A DNA stretch of 64,000 nt from an uncultured Erythrobacter sp. (GTDB taxonomy: Bacteria > Pseudomonadota > Alphaproteobacteria > Sphingomonadales > Sphingomonadaceae), in assembly GCA_947488085.1 (NCBI GenBank), contig CANKYI010000002.1, forward strand, positions 248,001 through 312,000, given 5' to 3'. Below, piece by piece: positions 17,676 to 26,672 of this stretch (its first letter is position 1; every line of letters starts with the position of its first letter). Below the pieces are notes generated by a model that did no database searches, was not told where the DNA came from, and saw nothing but the letters and a program-made list of their open reading frames with translations. Both the position numbers and the translations under genes were made by a program.

Positions 17676-19223
17676 TTACTCGCTTTCCAGTTTCCGCCAC
17701 GCCAATTCAGCAAACTCGCACAGCAAAGGCCGCGTGTCGCGCGGGTCGATAATATCCTCTACGTTAAAGCGTTCGGCGCTGCGGAATGGTGATGTAACCT
17801 TAGCGAGCCGAACCTTGATCGCCTCCAATTCAGCCGCCGGGTCATCTGCCGCTTCCAATTCGGATTTGTATGCCACTTCCAAACCGCCAGCGATTGGTAG
17901 ACTGCCCCAATCGCCTGAGGGCCAGCAGAAACGGTATTGGTAGCGTTCCGCATTGCTCATCGCGCTGCCCGCAATGCCGTATGCGCGGCGCAGGACGATG
18001 CTGGCGAGCGGCACGGTTGCTTTGTAGATCGCGTTCATCGCCTGCACGCCATATCGGATCGTGCCTGCCATCTCTGCTTCGCGCCCGATCATAAAACCGG
18101 GATTGTCGACAAGGTGCACAATCGGCAGGCGGAATTGATCGGCGAGCTTGACGAAACGTTCGACTTTCTCGGATGTCTTCGCTTCCCACGATCCGCCCAG
18201 ATAGGACGGGTCGCTCGCCACCACCGCAACCGGATATCCATCGAGCCGGGCGAGCGCCGTGATCGCTGCGCGGCCCCAGTTTCTGCCGATCTCAAACACC
18301 GTGCCATTGTCGAGAATCAAGTCCATCGCGCGGCGCATGGAATAAACCTGTTTGGGGTCATGCGGGACCAGACTGAGCAGCGCTTCCTCCCGTCGGTCGA
18401 TGCGGTCTGTCGGTTCAGCGCGGCGGGCGTGTTGGCCCACATGTTCGGGCATGAAGGAAAGGAAATGGCGCGCTCTGGCAAAGGCCTCTGCCTCGCTCGC
18501 AACCTCATCATCGACGACGCCATTGCGGGTGTGAATGTCGACCCCGCCTAGCTCCTCTTTGGCTGCCGCGTGATCCTTGTTCTGCTCATAATTGGAGCCC
18601 ATCGCATCGACCACCGCTGGCCCTGCGGCGAACAATTGCGAAAGCCCGCGCACCATGATCGAATAATGGCTGGCCACCGTTCGCGCCGCGCCAAGCCCCG
18701 CTGTCGGACCCAAGGCCAGCGCCACGACGGGAACAGTCTCAAGGTTCTCCACCACCGTGCCCCAGCCGGGAACTGCGGGAATATATGTCGCACCGATCTG
18801 TTCGAGCGTTTTGACGCTGCCGCCGCCGCCGGTCCCATCAATCATGCGGATGATGGGCAGCTTTAGCTCATTCGCCATAGTTTCTGCTTGGACCATCTTG
18901 CGCGAAATACCCGCATCCGCCGCGCCGCCTCTGATTGTGAAGTCATCGGCTGTGGCAACAACGGGGCGGCCATTGACTGTGGCTTTGCCGAAGAGGAACG
19001 GGGCTGGGGTGACGCCGGCGAGATCGCCGTTTTCGTCGTAATGCCCCTTACCCGCAATCTTGCCGATCTCTCGGAATGAGCCGGGGTCGCACATTGCAGC
19101 CAGCCGCGCGCGCGCATCCATCTTGCCGCGCCCATGCTGCCGCGCGACCTTGTCCTCGCCGCCCATCTGTTCGGCGAGTACCTCGCGCGCTCGCAATTCT
19201 TCGAGTTCTTTCGCCCAGGTCAT
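17676..19223 (-). CDS. Acyl-CoA carboxylase, carboxyltransferase (beta) subunit
   Basis: A 515-residue carboxyltransferase of the PccB/MccB type with two crotonase-like halves. Visible blocks are the glycine-rich IDGTGGGGSVKTL, the ALALGPTAGLGAARTVASHY segment of the first half, and DNPGFMIGREAE of the second half, which forms the acyl-CoA/biotin site. It transfers carboxyl from biotin to an acyl-CoA such as propionyl-CoA, methylcrotonyl-CoA or geranyl-CoA; the acyl group cannot be assigned. An ATG at 19223 is used; a GTG five codons upstream is an alternative. The biotin-carrying partner is encoded 112 bp upstream on the same strand. Confidence 0.9.
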   Translation of the reverse strand: MTWAKELEELRAREVLAEQMGGEDKVARQHGRGKMDARARLAAMCDPGSFREIGKIAGKGHYDENGDLAGVTPAPFLFGKATVNGRPVVATADDFTIRGGAADAGISRKMVQAETMANELKLPIIRMIDGTGGGGSVKTLEQIGATYIPAVPGWGTVVENLETVPVVALALGPTAGLGAARTVASHYSIMVRGLSQLFAAGPAVVDAMGSNYEQNKDHAAAKEELGGVDIHTRNGVVDDEVASEAEAFARARHFLSFMPEHVGQHARRAEPTDRIDRREEALLSLVPHDPKQVYSMRRAMDLILDNGTVFEIGRNWGRAAITALARLDGYPVAVVASDPSYLGGSWEAKTSEKVERFVKLADQFRLPIVHLVDNPGFMIGREAEMAGTIRYGVQAMNAIYKATVPLASIVLRRAYGIAGSAMSNAERYQYRFCWPSGDWGSLPIAGGLEVAYKSELEAADDPAAELEAIKVRLAKVTSPFRSAERFNVEDIIDPRDTRPLLCEFAELAWRKLESE

Positions 19224-19335
19224 TTTTGTCTTTCGCACGCCATCCGGCGCGCGATATCCGCGCGCCTATCGGTGCTGCGGGCGCCCGGTCGGGCTTGCGG
19301 TTGCTGCGCAACCGATTGGCGCCAAGTAACAACCG

Positions 19336-21225
19336 TCACTCTTTAGTCTCCACCACACAAAGCACCGCTTCGACCTGAACTTGCCCGCCTTCGCTGGCGG
19401 CGAGTTCGGTCACTGTCCCGTCAAAGGGTGCGGTGAGCGCATGCTCCATCTTCATCGCTTCAAGCACCATCAGGCGGTCGCCCGCTTTGACTGTTTGGCC
19501 CTCGCTTGCATCCACCGCGATAACCTTGCCCGGCATGGGGGCGAGGATCGCTCCATCTGCGGCGGAGGCGGCGCCGGTGCCGTCATCCCGCCAAGGCTTG
19601 ATTGCGATCAACTCGCCATCGACATTCAAGAACTGAATGGCGGGGTCTTCACTCTCTCGAAAGCCGTGGTCGAACAATTGGCCTGCTGGCGTTGGATCAT
19701 AGCGGAATTCGCGCGCTTCTCCTTCAACCGAGAGGACATAGTCTTTAACAACATCAGCATTAATTCGAAAACCAAGCAGCGCACTCGATCTCTGGTCAAA
19801 GTTGGGTTGGTTCCGGACAAACCAGTTGAGTGTGTCGCTCAACGCTCGGTCAGAAACAGTCGGACGAGCTGTCAAGTTTTCTTGATCACGTTCAATCAGG
19901 CCTGTGTCTAAACTAGCGGCACGAACATCTGCGTGTCGCAAAAGAGCGATCAAGAATGCCTTGTTGGTCCGAAGAGGCCAAACATAAGAGAACTTAAGCT
20001 CCCCTTGCAGCAAGTCGATTGCAGCCTCGCGGTCAGGCGCATGAGTGATCACTTTAGCGATCATAGGATCGTAAAATGGCGACACTTCTGAATCGGTCTC
20101 TACTCCTGTCTCGATCCGCGCATCTCCGCAGAAGTCGAGAACATCCAGCCGCCCCGTACTCGGTAAAAACCCCTTCGCGGGGTCTTCTGCATAAAGCCTC
20201 GCCTCAATTGCATGGCCGTTTATGCTCAGCTCTTCCTGCGCCAGCGGGATTGGCTCACCTGACGCAACGCGCAATTGCCACTCCACCAAGTCCACCCCGG
20301 TGATCTCTTCGGTTACTGGATGTTCGACCTGCAGGCGGGTGTTCATCTCCATAAAGAAGATGCGATCGGCGCGCAGGCCTTCGCTGGCGTCAGCGATAAA
20401 TTCGATGGTGCCCGCGCCCTCGTAATCGACCGCTTTGGCAGCGCGGACTGCGGCTTGGCAGATTTCCTCGCGGGTCGACTCGTCCATGCCGGGAGCGGGG
20501 GCTTCCTCGATCACCTTTTGGTGACGGCGTTGGAGCGAGCAGTCGCGTTCGAACAGGTGGACGACATTGCCGTGACTGTCTCCGAAGACCTGCACTTCGA
20601 TATGGCGCGGGGAGGTGATCCACTTTTCCAGCAACACCTCATCATTGCCGAAACTTGCCTTGGCCTCGCGCTGGCAGCTTTCGAGATCAGCAGCGAAATT
20701 CTCTGCTGCGTCGACCTTGCGCATCCCCTTGCCGCCACCGCCCGCGACCGCTTTGATTAGTACCGGATAGCCAATTGCGTCGGCCTCTTTCGAAAGGCGT
20801 TCAAGCGACTGGTCTGCGCCCAAATAGCCCGGCGTCACCGGCACACCTGCTGCGATCATCCGCTCCTTCGCAGCGTCCTTGAGGCCCATCGCCTCAATGC
20901 TCTCAGGCTTAGGGCCGACCCAGATCAAGCCTGCCTCAATCACGGCGCGCGCGAAGTCGGCATTCTCCGAGAGGAAGCCATAGCCCGGATGGATAGCCTC
21001 AGCGCCGGTTTCCTTAGCCGCCGCGATGATCTTTTCGCCCATCAGATAGCTCTCAGCCGCGGGGGAGGGGCCGATATGAACCGCCTCGTCAGCCGAGCGA
21101 GCGTGCAGCGCCTTCGCATCCGCGTCCGAGTAGACCGCCACGGTGGCAATCCCCATGTCGCGCGCGGTGCGCATGATCCGGCAAGCGATCTCGCCGCGAT
21201 TGGCGATCAGGAGTTTTTTGATCAT
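19336..21225 (-). CDS. Acyl-CoA carboxylase, biotin carboxylase plus biotin carrier (alpha) subunit
   Basis: The protein has 629 residues. The N-terminal biotin carboxylase and ATP-grasp domains span about residues 1-450 (KLLIANRGEIACRIMRTA, the ATP loop GGGGKGMR, and MEMNTRLQVEHPVTEEITG). A BT-type linker follows, and the C-terminal biotinyl domain carries EAMKMEH with the biotinylated lysine at about K592. It carboxylates biotin with ATP and bicarbonate and works with the beta subunit encoded downstream. The start overlaps the stop of the NTF2-like gene upstream (ATGA), so it belongs to the transcript that includes that gene. Confidence 0.93.
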   Translation of the reverse strand: MIKKLLIANRGEIACRIMRTARDMGIATVAVYSDADAKALHARSADEAVHIGPSPAAESYLMGEKIIAAAKETGAEAIHPGYGFLSENADFARAVIEAGLIWVGPKPESIEAMGLKDAAKERMIAAGVPVTPGYLGADQSLERLSKEADAIGYPVLIKAVAGGGGKGMRKVDAAENFAADLESCQREAKASFGNDEVLLEKWITSPRHIEVQVFGDSHGNVVHLFERDCSLQRRHQKVIEEAPAPGMDESTREEICQAAVRAAKAVDYEGAGTIEFIADASEGLRADRIFFMEMNTRLQVEHPVTEEITGVDLVEWQLRVASGEPIPLAQEELSINGHAIEARLYAEDPAKGFLPSTGRLDVLDFCGDARIETGVETDSEVSPFYDPMIAKVITHAPDREAAIDLLQGELKFSYVWPLRTNKAFLIALLRHADVRAASLDTGLIERDQENLTARPTVSDRALSDTLNWFVRNQPNFDQRSSALLGFRINADVVKDYVLSVEGEAREFRYDPTPAGQLFDHGFRESEDPAIQFLNVDGELIAIKPWRDDGTGAASAADGAILAPMPGKVIAVDASEGQTVKAGDRLMVLEAMKMEHALTAPFDGTVTELAASEGGQVQVEAVLCVVETKE

Positions 21226-21731
21226 TCTTCAAGCCAATGCAGTCCATACTGATAACAATCGGATGGCGGCACCATTGTGAAACTCGTGTTGGCGACTTTC
21301 CACCCGTCTTCGGTTTTCACCATGCTCAGCGAATTGACGCCGCAATGCGACAATTCTCCGTCAACTTCAAAACTGTATGGGCCCCACACTTGCGCCATAT
21401 CGCCATCAACACTGATCCGGCGGAAATCCATGCGCTCAGTCGTTTTGCGCGTGCTCTGGCTCCAGCGTTCAAGATGATCGGCGACTGTCACGCTATCCAC
21501 GCGGGGATTTTCTGGGTCCATGCGGTCGTGAACGAAGATCATTCCTTCGGGGATCATATACTTGGCAAGCGCAGATTTATCGTCACTGCTGATGGCATCA
21601 ATGAATTCACCCGCGGCGATCATCACTCTGCCGCTTTCGGTTGGCGTCAGTGTGAGCTGAGCAAACGCCGCCCCGGACGTGACGGTCAGCGCGGCGCCTG
21701 CGAGCACGGTTGCTAGGATCGAATTTTTCAT
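21222..21731 (-). CDS. Secreted NTF2-like (SnoaL/DUF4440-type) protein
   Basis: A 169-residue protein with a signal peptide (KNSILATVLAGAALTVTSG then AAFA) and a mature domain resembling the cone-shaped NTF2 fold: GEFIDAISSDDKSALAKYMIP at the start and DGWKVANTSFTMVPP at the end. Such proteins have varied roles and no catalytic residues can be assigned. The Met at 21731 was chosen because the signal peptide begins there. It overlaps the start of the carboxylase alpha subunit gene by 4 bp and follows crtB by 32 bp. Confidence 0.75.
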   Translation of the reverse strand: MKNSILATVLAGAALTVTSGAAFAQLTLTPTESGRVMIAAGEFIDAISSDDKSALAKYMIPEGMIFVHDRMDPENPRVDSVTVADHLERWSQSTRKTTERMDFRRISVDGDMAQVWGPYSFEVDGELSHCGVNSLSMVKTEDGWKVANTSFTMVPPSDCYQYGLHWLEE

Positions 21732-21763
21732 GACCCATTCGCTACGCCAGCGCTCGCTTCGCT

Positions 21764-22726
21764 TCAAGCCGATTGGGGGCGGAAATCCTTTATGCCCCAT
21801 GTTATCTCACCATCGGGGTGTTTCTCGCGATTGATCACAGCGGAGAGAAATGCGCGTGCACCGTAAAGTGCCTTTTCCCAACGCGGCACGAAAGTGCGCG
21901 AGTTCCATGCCTCGATTCCGCGCGCTCGCACTTTGCGCCCGATGGCGCCGTATATGCGTGCGGCTGATAGCACCGCCCAACGGCTGCGGAAGGGGAGGCG
22001 TTCGGCTCCCACACGCGCGGCTGCTTCATGCTTTTCAACTAAAGCGACCAGGCGCGCAGCCATTTCAGCTAACTCTTCGCGGTGATGCGGTTTCGTGTGT
22101 TGGCCGGGCTCAATATCTTGTTCGACTAACCATTCGACTGGCAGGTAACAGCGCCCGGCCGCATCATCCTCAACGATGTCGCGCGCGATGTTTGAAAGCT
22201 GAAATGCAAGGCCTAAATCATTTGCGCGATCGAGAGTGTCACGGTCATTCGGGTCAACGCCCATGACCACCGCCATCATGACGCCAACCGCGCCAGCGAC
22301 ATGAAAGCAATAACGCATCATGTCCGCCTCTGTGCGGGGTCGCCAGTCCTCTGCATCCAGGGCGAACCCTGCGATAACATCCTCAGCCATGGCAGGGGTC
22401 AGTCCGCATTCGGCGGCCACCACGCCCAATGCGTCAAAGGCCGGATCGCCCGTCGGCTTGTCTTCGAATGCAAGCGCGGTAAGTTTGCGGATCAGAGCGA
22501 GCCGCGCATCTAGATCGGACTGATCCCCTAACTCTCCACCCAGCACTTGATTGTCGGCAATGTCATCACACCGGCGGCACCATGCATAGAGCAGCCATGC
22601 GCGCTCACGCGTTTCGGATTCGAACAATTGCGAGGCGGCAGAGAAACTCTGCGAGCCGAATTTGATCGCCTGATGCGCGTGATTGACCAGCGCCGCGCGT
22701 GTTTCGAGATCGAAGTTAGAGGTCAT
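21764..22726 (-). CDS. crtB: Phytoene synthase (squalene/phytoene synthase family)
   Basis: The protein has 320 residues. Both prenyl-diphosphate-binding Asp motifs are present: CRRCDDIAD near residue 50 and NIARDIVEDDAAGRCYLP near 178. It condenses two geranylgeranyl diphosphates to phytoene, the first committed step of carotenoid synthesis. It is the third carotenoid gene of this minus-strand operon, after crtY and crtI, and overlaps the LOG-family gene upstream by 11 bp. No geranylgeranyl diphosphate synthase or hydroxylase gene is in the window. Confidence 0.92.
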   Translation of the reverse strand: MTSNFDLETRAALVNHAHQAIKFGSQSFSAASQLFESETRERAWLLYAWCRRCDDIADNQVLGGELGDQSDLDARLALIRKLTALAFEDKPTGDPAFDALGVVAAECGLTPAMAEDVIAGFALDAEDWRPRTEADMMRYCFHVAGAVGVMMAVVMGVDPNDRDTLDRANDLGLAFQLSNIARDIVEDDAAGRCYLPVEWLVEQDIEPGQHTKPHHREELAEMAARLVALVEKHEAAARVGAERLPFRSRWAVLSAARIYGAIGRKVRARGIEAWNSRTFVPRWEKALYGARAFLSAVINREKHPDGEITWGIKDFRPQSA

Positions 22727-23297
22727 CTGCCTTCATCCGAAAGATCGGCGTATGCGGCTCATAGGCGGCCATCTTGTCCAGAAGATCGGGCAAATTTTCG
22801 GCGTGGATGAGGATATTCTGATGCGCTGGACGGACAAAGCCCACTTCGGCCATTTTCGCGTTGAATCGGATGAGATCGTCATAAAATCCAAAGGCATTGA
22901 GCAAGCCCACCGGGTCAGAATGATAACCAAGCTGTGCCCAGCTCATCGCTTCCCACAACTCGTCCATCGTGCCAACGCCGCCGGGGATCGTGACAAAGCC
23001 ATTGGAGAGGTCGGTGAAGCGCTGTTTGCGCTCATGCATCCCTTTGACGGTGATGAGCTCATCGCAATTATGATTGGCCACTTCGGAATTCACCAGAGCC
23101 TCTGGGATTACACCGATCACTTCGCCGCCCGCATCCTTCGCGCCATTCGCAACCGCGCCCATCAAACCCAGCCTTCCGCCGCCATAGACGACGCCGATAC
23201 CTCGTTCCGCAAGGCCAGCACCGACTTCACGAGCAAGTTCGATATAGCGCGTGTCTTCGGGGGTGGCCGATCCGCAATAGACTGCGAGACGTTTCAT
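22716..23297 (-). CDS. LOG-family protein (TIGR00730; cytokinin riboside 5'-monophosphate phosphoribohydrolase-like)
   Basis: A 193-residue Rossmann-like protein with VYGGGRLGLMGAVANGA and the active-site motif PGGVGTMDELWEA, the two signatures of the LOG family. LOG enzymes hydrolyse nucleotide 5'-monophosphates to base and ribose phosphate; bacterial roles are mostly unclear. The Met at 23297 was chosen over the one three codons upstream because it forms an ATGA overlap with the preceding stop. It sits inside the carotenoid operon, between a small secreted protein and crtB. Confidence 0.88.
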   Translation of the reverse strand: MKRLAVYCGSATPEDTRYIELAREVGAGLAERGIGVVYGGGRLGLMGAVANGAKDAGGEVIGVIPEALVNSEVANHNCDELITVKGMHERKQRFTDLSNGFVTIPGGVGTMDELWEAMSWAQLGYHSDPVGLLNAFGFYDDLIRFNAKMAEVGFVRPAHQNILIHAENLPDLLDKMAAYEPHTPIFRMKADDL

Positions 23298-23722
23298 GGG
23301 GTCCAATCCTCACCGCAAACGGTTTGCATCATGATCTTCATCTGATCCGTGTTCTGGTACCGCAGTGGCCGAAATTCGGGACCCGGTCGAACGTCGGCCC
23401 ATGGGTCATCCACGCGCTGGCCATTCATGACTTCATCGACTTCGGCGATCTGACCGTTCTCGCAATCAATCGCGGCCACAACATCCTGATAAACATAAAG
23501 TTCTGCCAGCCAATGATCATCATTCACAATCATCCGCATCAAGATGGTGGGGTAATCTAGGTTCTCGATTGATGCTTTGCCAATTGCGTTTCGATCCCAC
23601 CATGCCTTGCCCGCGTCCTCTTCGCCCAAAGCTTCCCAAGCCGGTGCATGAGGCGTTTCTGCCAGTATCGAGGCTCCGTATTGCGCCGGACCGGATGCAG
23701 CTAGGATGAAAGCGAAAATCAC
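23294..23722 (-). CDS. Small secreted protein of unknown function in the carotenoid operon
   Basis: A 142-residue protein starting with GTG, with a short hydrophobic N-terminus (IFAFILAASGPAQYGA) that may be a signal sequence or anchor. The body is acidic, rich in Trp and Asp, with two Cys. I do not recognise a family. It overlaps the crtI stop by 4 bp (GTGA) and the LOG start by 4 bp (ATGA), so it is translationally coupled to both. No function is proposed. Confidence 0.7.
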   Translation of the reverse strand: MIFAFILAASGPAQYGASILAETPHAPAWEALGEEDAGKAWWDRNAIGKASIENLDYPTILMRMIVNDDHWLAELYVYQDVVAAIDCENGQIAEVDEVMNGQRVDDPWADVRPGPEFRPLRYQNTDQMKIMMQTVCGEDWTP

Positions 23723-25308
23723 GCGCTAGCCTTGGTCTTCAAATCTTCCAGCACAATGCCCGCGGTTGCTTTCGCGCTGCCGACGACACCAGGGATGCCT
23801 GCGCCCGGATGGGTGCCTGCGCCGACGAGATAGAAGTTTTCAATCTCATCATCGCGGTTGTGGCCGCGCAGGTACGCGCTTTGCCACAGCAGCGGTTCAA
23901 GGCTGAAAGCGCTGCCCATGTGAGCGGACAGATCTTGCTGGAAATCCTTCGGCGCGTAGCTGAATTTTGTGACGATCCTATCGTGGATATCGGGGATCAG
24001 GCGGCGGCCAATCTCGTCTAGGATCATCTTTTCGAACTTCGGCCCAACCTCATCCCAATCGACCGGCATTTTGCCCATATGAGCGACAGGAACGAGCGCA
24101 TAGAATGTACTCTTACCGGGAGGTGCCATGCTCGGATCGGTGACGGTCGGATGGTGCAGGTAGATCGCGAAATCTTCGGGCAGAACGCCGTTGTTAAAGA
24201 TGTCCTCGAGCAGCCCCTTATACCGGTTCGCAAACAGGATCATGTGATGCGCAATGCCCGGCCATGTCCCTTCCAAGCCAAAGTGCACGACAAACAGCGA
24301 AGGCGAAAAGCTCTTCTTCTTCAGCGACTTCGCCATTTTCGGACCGCGCTGCGAGTCTGACAACAGGTCTTTGTACGAGTGCATAATGTCACCGTTTGAG
24401 GCAACCGCATCAAAGCGTTGTTTCCAGCCAGATTTGGTCTCCACCTCATCCGCGCGGTTGCCCAAGGTGTGGATTTGTACCACCGGATCGCCCACGCGCA
24501 TCGTGCCGCCAAGCCGCTCAAAATGGCGCACCATGCCAGCGATCAAGCGGTTGGTGCCGCCTCGCGCCCACCATACGCCACCATCCTTTTCAAGCTTATG
24601 GATCAGCGCGTAAATGCTGCTTGTTTTCATGGGGTTGCCACCGACCAGCAGCGAGTGGAAGCTGAAGGCCTCGCGCAGCTTGGGATGCTCGATATAGCTC
24701 GACACCATCGAATAGACGCTGCGCCATGCTTGCTCTTTGATAAGAGCGGGGGCAGCCTTCAGCATCGTTTTGAAGTCGAGGAATGGGACGGTGCCAAGCT
24801 TCAAATAGCCTTCCTCATAAACACGCGCCGAATACTCTAGGAACTGGCTGTATCCGACCACGTCATCCGGATTCAGCTTGGCAATTTCTGCATTCAGCTC
24901 CGCTTCGTCATTCGAGTAATCGAAATTGGTGCCATCGGGCCAATTTAGCCGGTAGAAGGGCATCACCTTCATCAGCTCAACATCCTCGGCGATGTCGTGC
25001 CCCGTCAGCTGCCATAGCTCTTCAAGGCAGGGTGGGTCGGTAATAACTGTGGGGCCAGCATCAAAGGTAAAGCCGTCCTTTTCCCAGAAATACGCCCTGC
25101 CACCCGGCTTATCGCGCGCTTCGACCACGGTGGTGGCGATGCCGTGCGATTGCAGACGCAGTGCCAGCGCCATGCCGCCGAAACCTGCACCGATCACACA
25201 GGCGGATTTGCCTGAATATCGTTCTGCCATGGCCGGGTTGATGCCGCGCTGGCCTTTGAATGTGGGATGCAGGTCGAGCTTCGCGGTATCGTCTGTGGTG
25301 GCATTCAT
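23719..25308 (-). CDS. crtI: Phytoene desaturase
   Basis: The protein has 529 residues. The N-terminal FAD-binding motif VIGAGFGGMALALRLQ is followed by VVEARDKPGGRA and FDAGPTVI. The C-terminal CrtI signature VGAGTHPGAGIPGVVGSAKA is intact. It desaturates phytoene to lycopene at the membrane. The start overlaps the crtY stop by 4 bp (ATGA), which fits an operon order of cyclase, desaturase, then synthase. Confidence 0.94.
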   Translation of the reverse strand: MNATTDDTAKLDLHPTFKGQRGINPAMAERYSGKSACVIGAGFGGMALALRLQSHGIATTVVEARDKPGGRAYFWEKDGFTFDAGPTVITDPPCLEELWQLTGHDIAEDVELMKVMPFYRLNWPDGTNFDYSNDEAELNAEIAKLNPDDVVGYSQFLEYSARVYEEGYLKLGTVPFLDFKTMLKAAPALIKEQAWRSVYSMVSSYIEHPKLREAFSFHSLLVGGNPMKTSSIYALIHKLEKDGGVWWARGGTNRLIAGMVRHFERLGGTMRVGDPVVQIHTLGNRADEVETKSGWKQRFDAVASNGDIMHSYKDLLSDSQRGPKMAKSLKKKSFSPSLFVVHFGLEGTWPGIAHHMILFANRYKGLLEDIFNNGVLPEDFAIYLHHPTVTDPSMAPPGKSTFYALVPVAHMGKMPVDWDEVGPKFEKMILDEIGRRLIPDIHDRIVTKFSYAPKDFQQDLSAHMGSAFSLEPLLWQSAYLRGHNRDDEIENFYLVGAGTHPGAGIPGVVGSAKATAGIVLEDLKTKASA

Positions 25309-26525
25309 GCCTTTTTCTCCGTCGGCGTTTCGGATTTGAGCGGGGCACCGCGCTTAAACATCGCGATCATGGCGGCTGGTATAGGTACGGGAGGCTCCCC
25401 CCACAGGACGCGCAGTTTATCAAATGGGCGCGAGCGGGCGGCATAGAAGCGTTCAATCAAGCCCTCACGCAATTTGTAAAAGCGCTGGAACACCTTCACC
25501 CGCCGCTCCGGTTTCGCAGCAAAGAACAGGAACCTAGCGAGGAGGCGATAATAGCCTGTGCGGCTCCAATGCCGCCGCGCTCGCACTTCGAACATTGCAG
25601 CAAGCTGGACCCCGGTCAGGTCTGCTTCCTCAGCGATTACGAGCGCGTTTTCGACCGCGATGCACATGGTGTAGCTGGTGAGCGGATGGGTGAACCCGCC
25701 ACGTGCGCCTGCTGCTGCCACGCCAGGGATGCGGATCTCGTCTTGATATGCGGAGAAGTTTCCGCCTGTCAGCACAGGCAGAACGCCTGCCTCATGGCCG
25801 ATAATCGCGCTGTCCTTCCACCCTTTGGCATGGACATACTGATCAATTCGCGAAGACAAGGCGCCGCGATCCAGCTTGGGATCATCGGCGTAGTAAGTGT
25901 CTTCGACAAACACGTCATGCGCGCCCAAAGGCAATGTGTAGACGAAGCGGTAGGCCCCACCATTGCCGTAGGGGGCAAGCTGCTCGATATTGGCGTCCAT
26001 GATGACGGGTCGATCGAGGCCGTGCGGTTCTTCCAACTTCATATGGCGGCCCAGGAAGACCTGCCATCCGCCGTTCAGATGCTCGCTGGGTTGAAAACTG
26101 CGGCAATCGATTACGGTGCGCGCATCGAGACGGTTGCCGTTGTCCAGATCGACCCCACGCGCATCAAGCGATGTGGCTTTGCGGCCCAGTATCACTGCGC
26201 CTTCGGGCAATTCGCGCACCAGACCTTCGTGAAAGTCGCCAGAGGCCATGGAGCGATAGGCGGTTTTTAATCGCCTGCGATATTTTGGAAATTCGACGTC
26301 ATAGCCTGCATCCCACCCTGTCTGACGAAACCCGGCGAGTAAGGCGCGACCGGCATCGTCAAGATCGCTGTCAAACCAGCTCCAACGGTGATTGCCGCCG
26401 ATTGTCCGGCCTGCTTCGACCACAGCAATGCGAAATTCGGGGCGCGCACGGTGGAGCGCAAGGGCGATCAACCCGCCCGCAAGGCCGCCGCCAACAATAA
26501 CGCAATCGAGTTGAATATCGCTCAT
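25305..26525 (-). CDS. crtY: Lycopene beta-cyclase (CrtY type)
   Basis: The protein has 406 residues. It carries a dinucleotide motif VIVGGGLAGGLIALAL at the N-terminus, EAGRTIGGNHRWSWFDSDL as in bacterial CrtY, and GARGGFTHPLTSYTMCIAVEN in the middle, the region that closes over lycopene. It cyclises lycopene ends to beta-carotene. The ATG at 26525 was chosen because the dinucleotide motif starts there and GGGA lies just upstream; the longer open frame covers the divergent promoter region. It is the first gene of the minus-strand carotenoid operon. Confidence 0.92.
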   Translation of the reverse strand: MSDIQLDCVIVGGGLAGGLIALALHRARPEFRIAVVEAGRTIGGNHRWSWFDSDLDDAGRALLAGFRQTGWDAGYDVEFPKYRRRLKTAYRSMASGDFHEGLVRELPEGAVILGRKATSLDARGVDLDNGNRLDARTVIDCRSFQPSEHLNGGWQVFLGRHMKLEEPHGLDRPVIMDANIEQLAPYGNGGAYRFVYTLPLGAHDVFVEDTYYADDPKLDRGALSSRIDQYVHAKGWKDSAIIGHEAGVLPVLTGGNFSAYQDEIRIPGVAAAGARGGFTHPLTSYTMCIAVENALVIAEEADLTGVQLAAMFEVRARRHWSRTGYYRLLARFLFFAAKPERRVKVFQRFYKLREGLIERFYAARSRPFDKLRVLWGEPPVPIPAAMIAMFKRGAPLKSETPTEKKA

Positions 26526-26672
26526 TCCCGGATGCCGTAGGGCAGCATGCGCAAAGGGGCAATATTGCAGCAAAAGCAAGGGTGCCACCGAAGGTCCTGA
26601 TAGGGTCCAGCTTTGCGAAAGGTGGAAACGATTATCGCCGCCGATAGTAAATGACGCAAAGGATAGCCTTGC

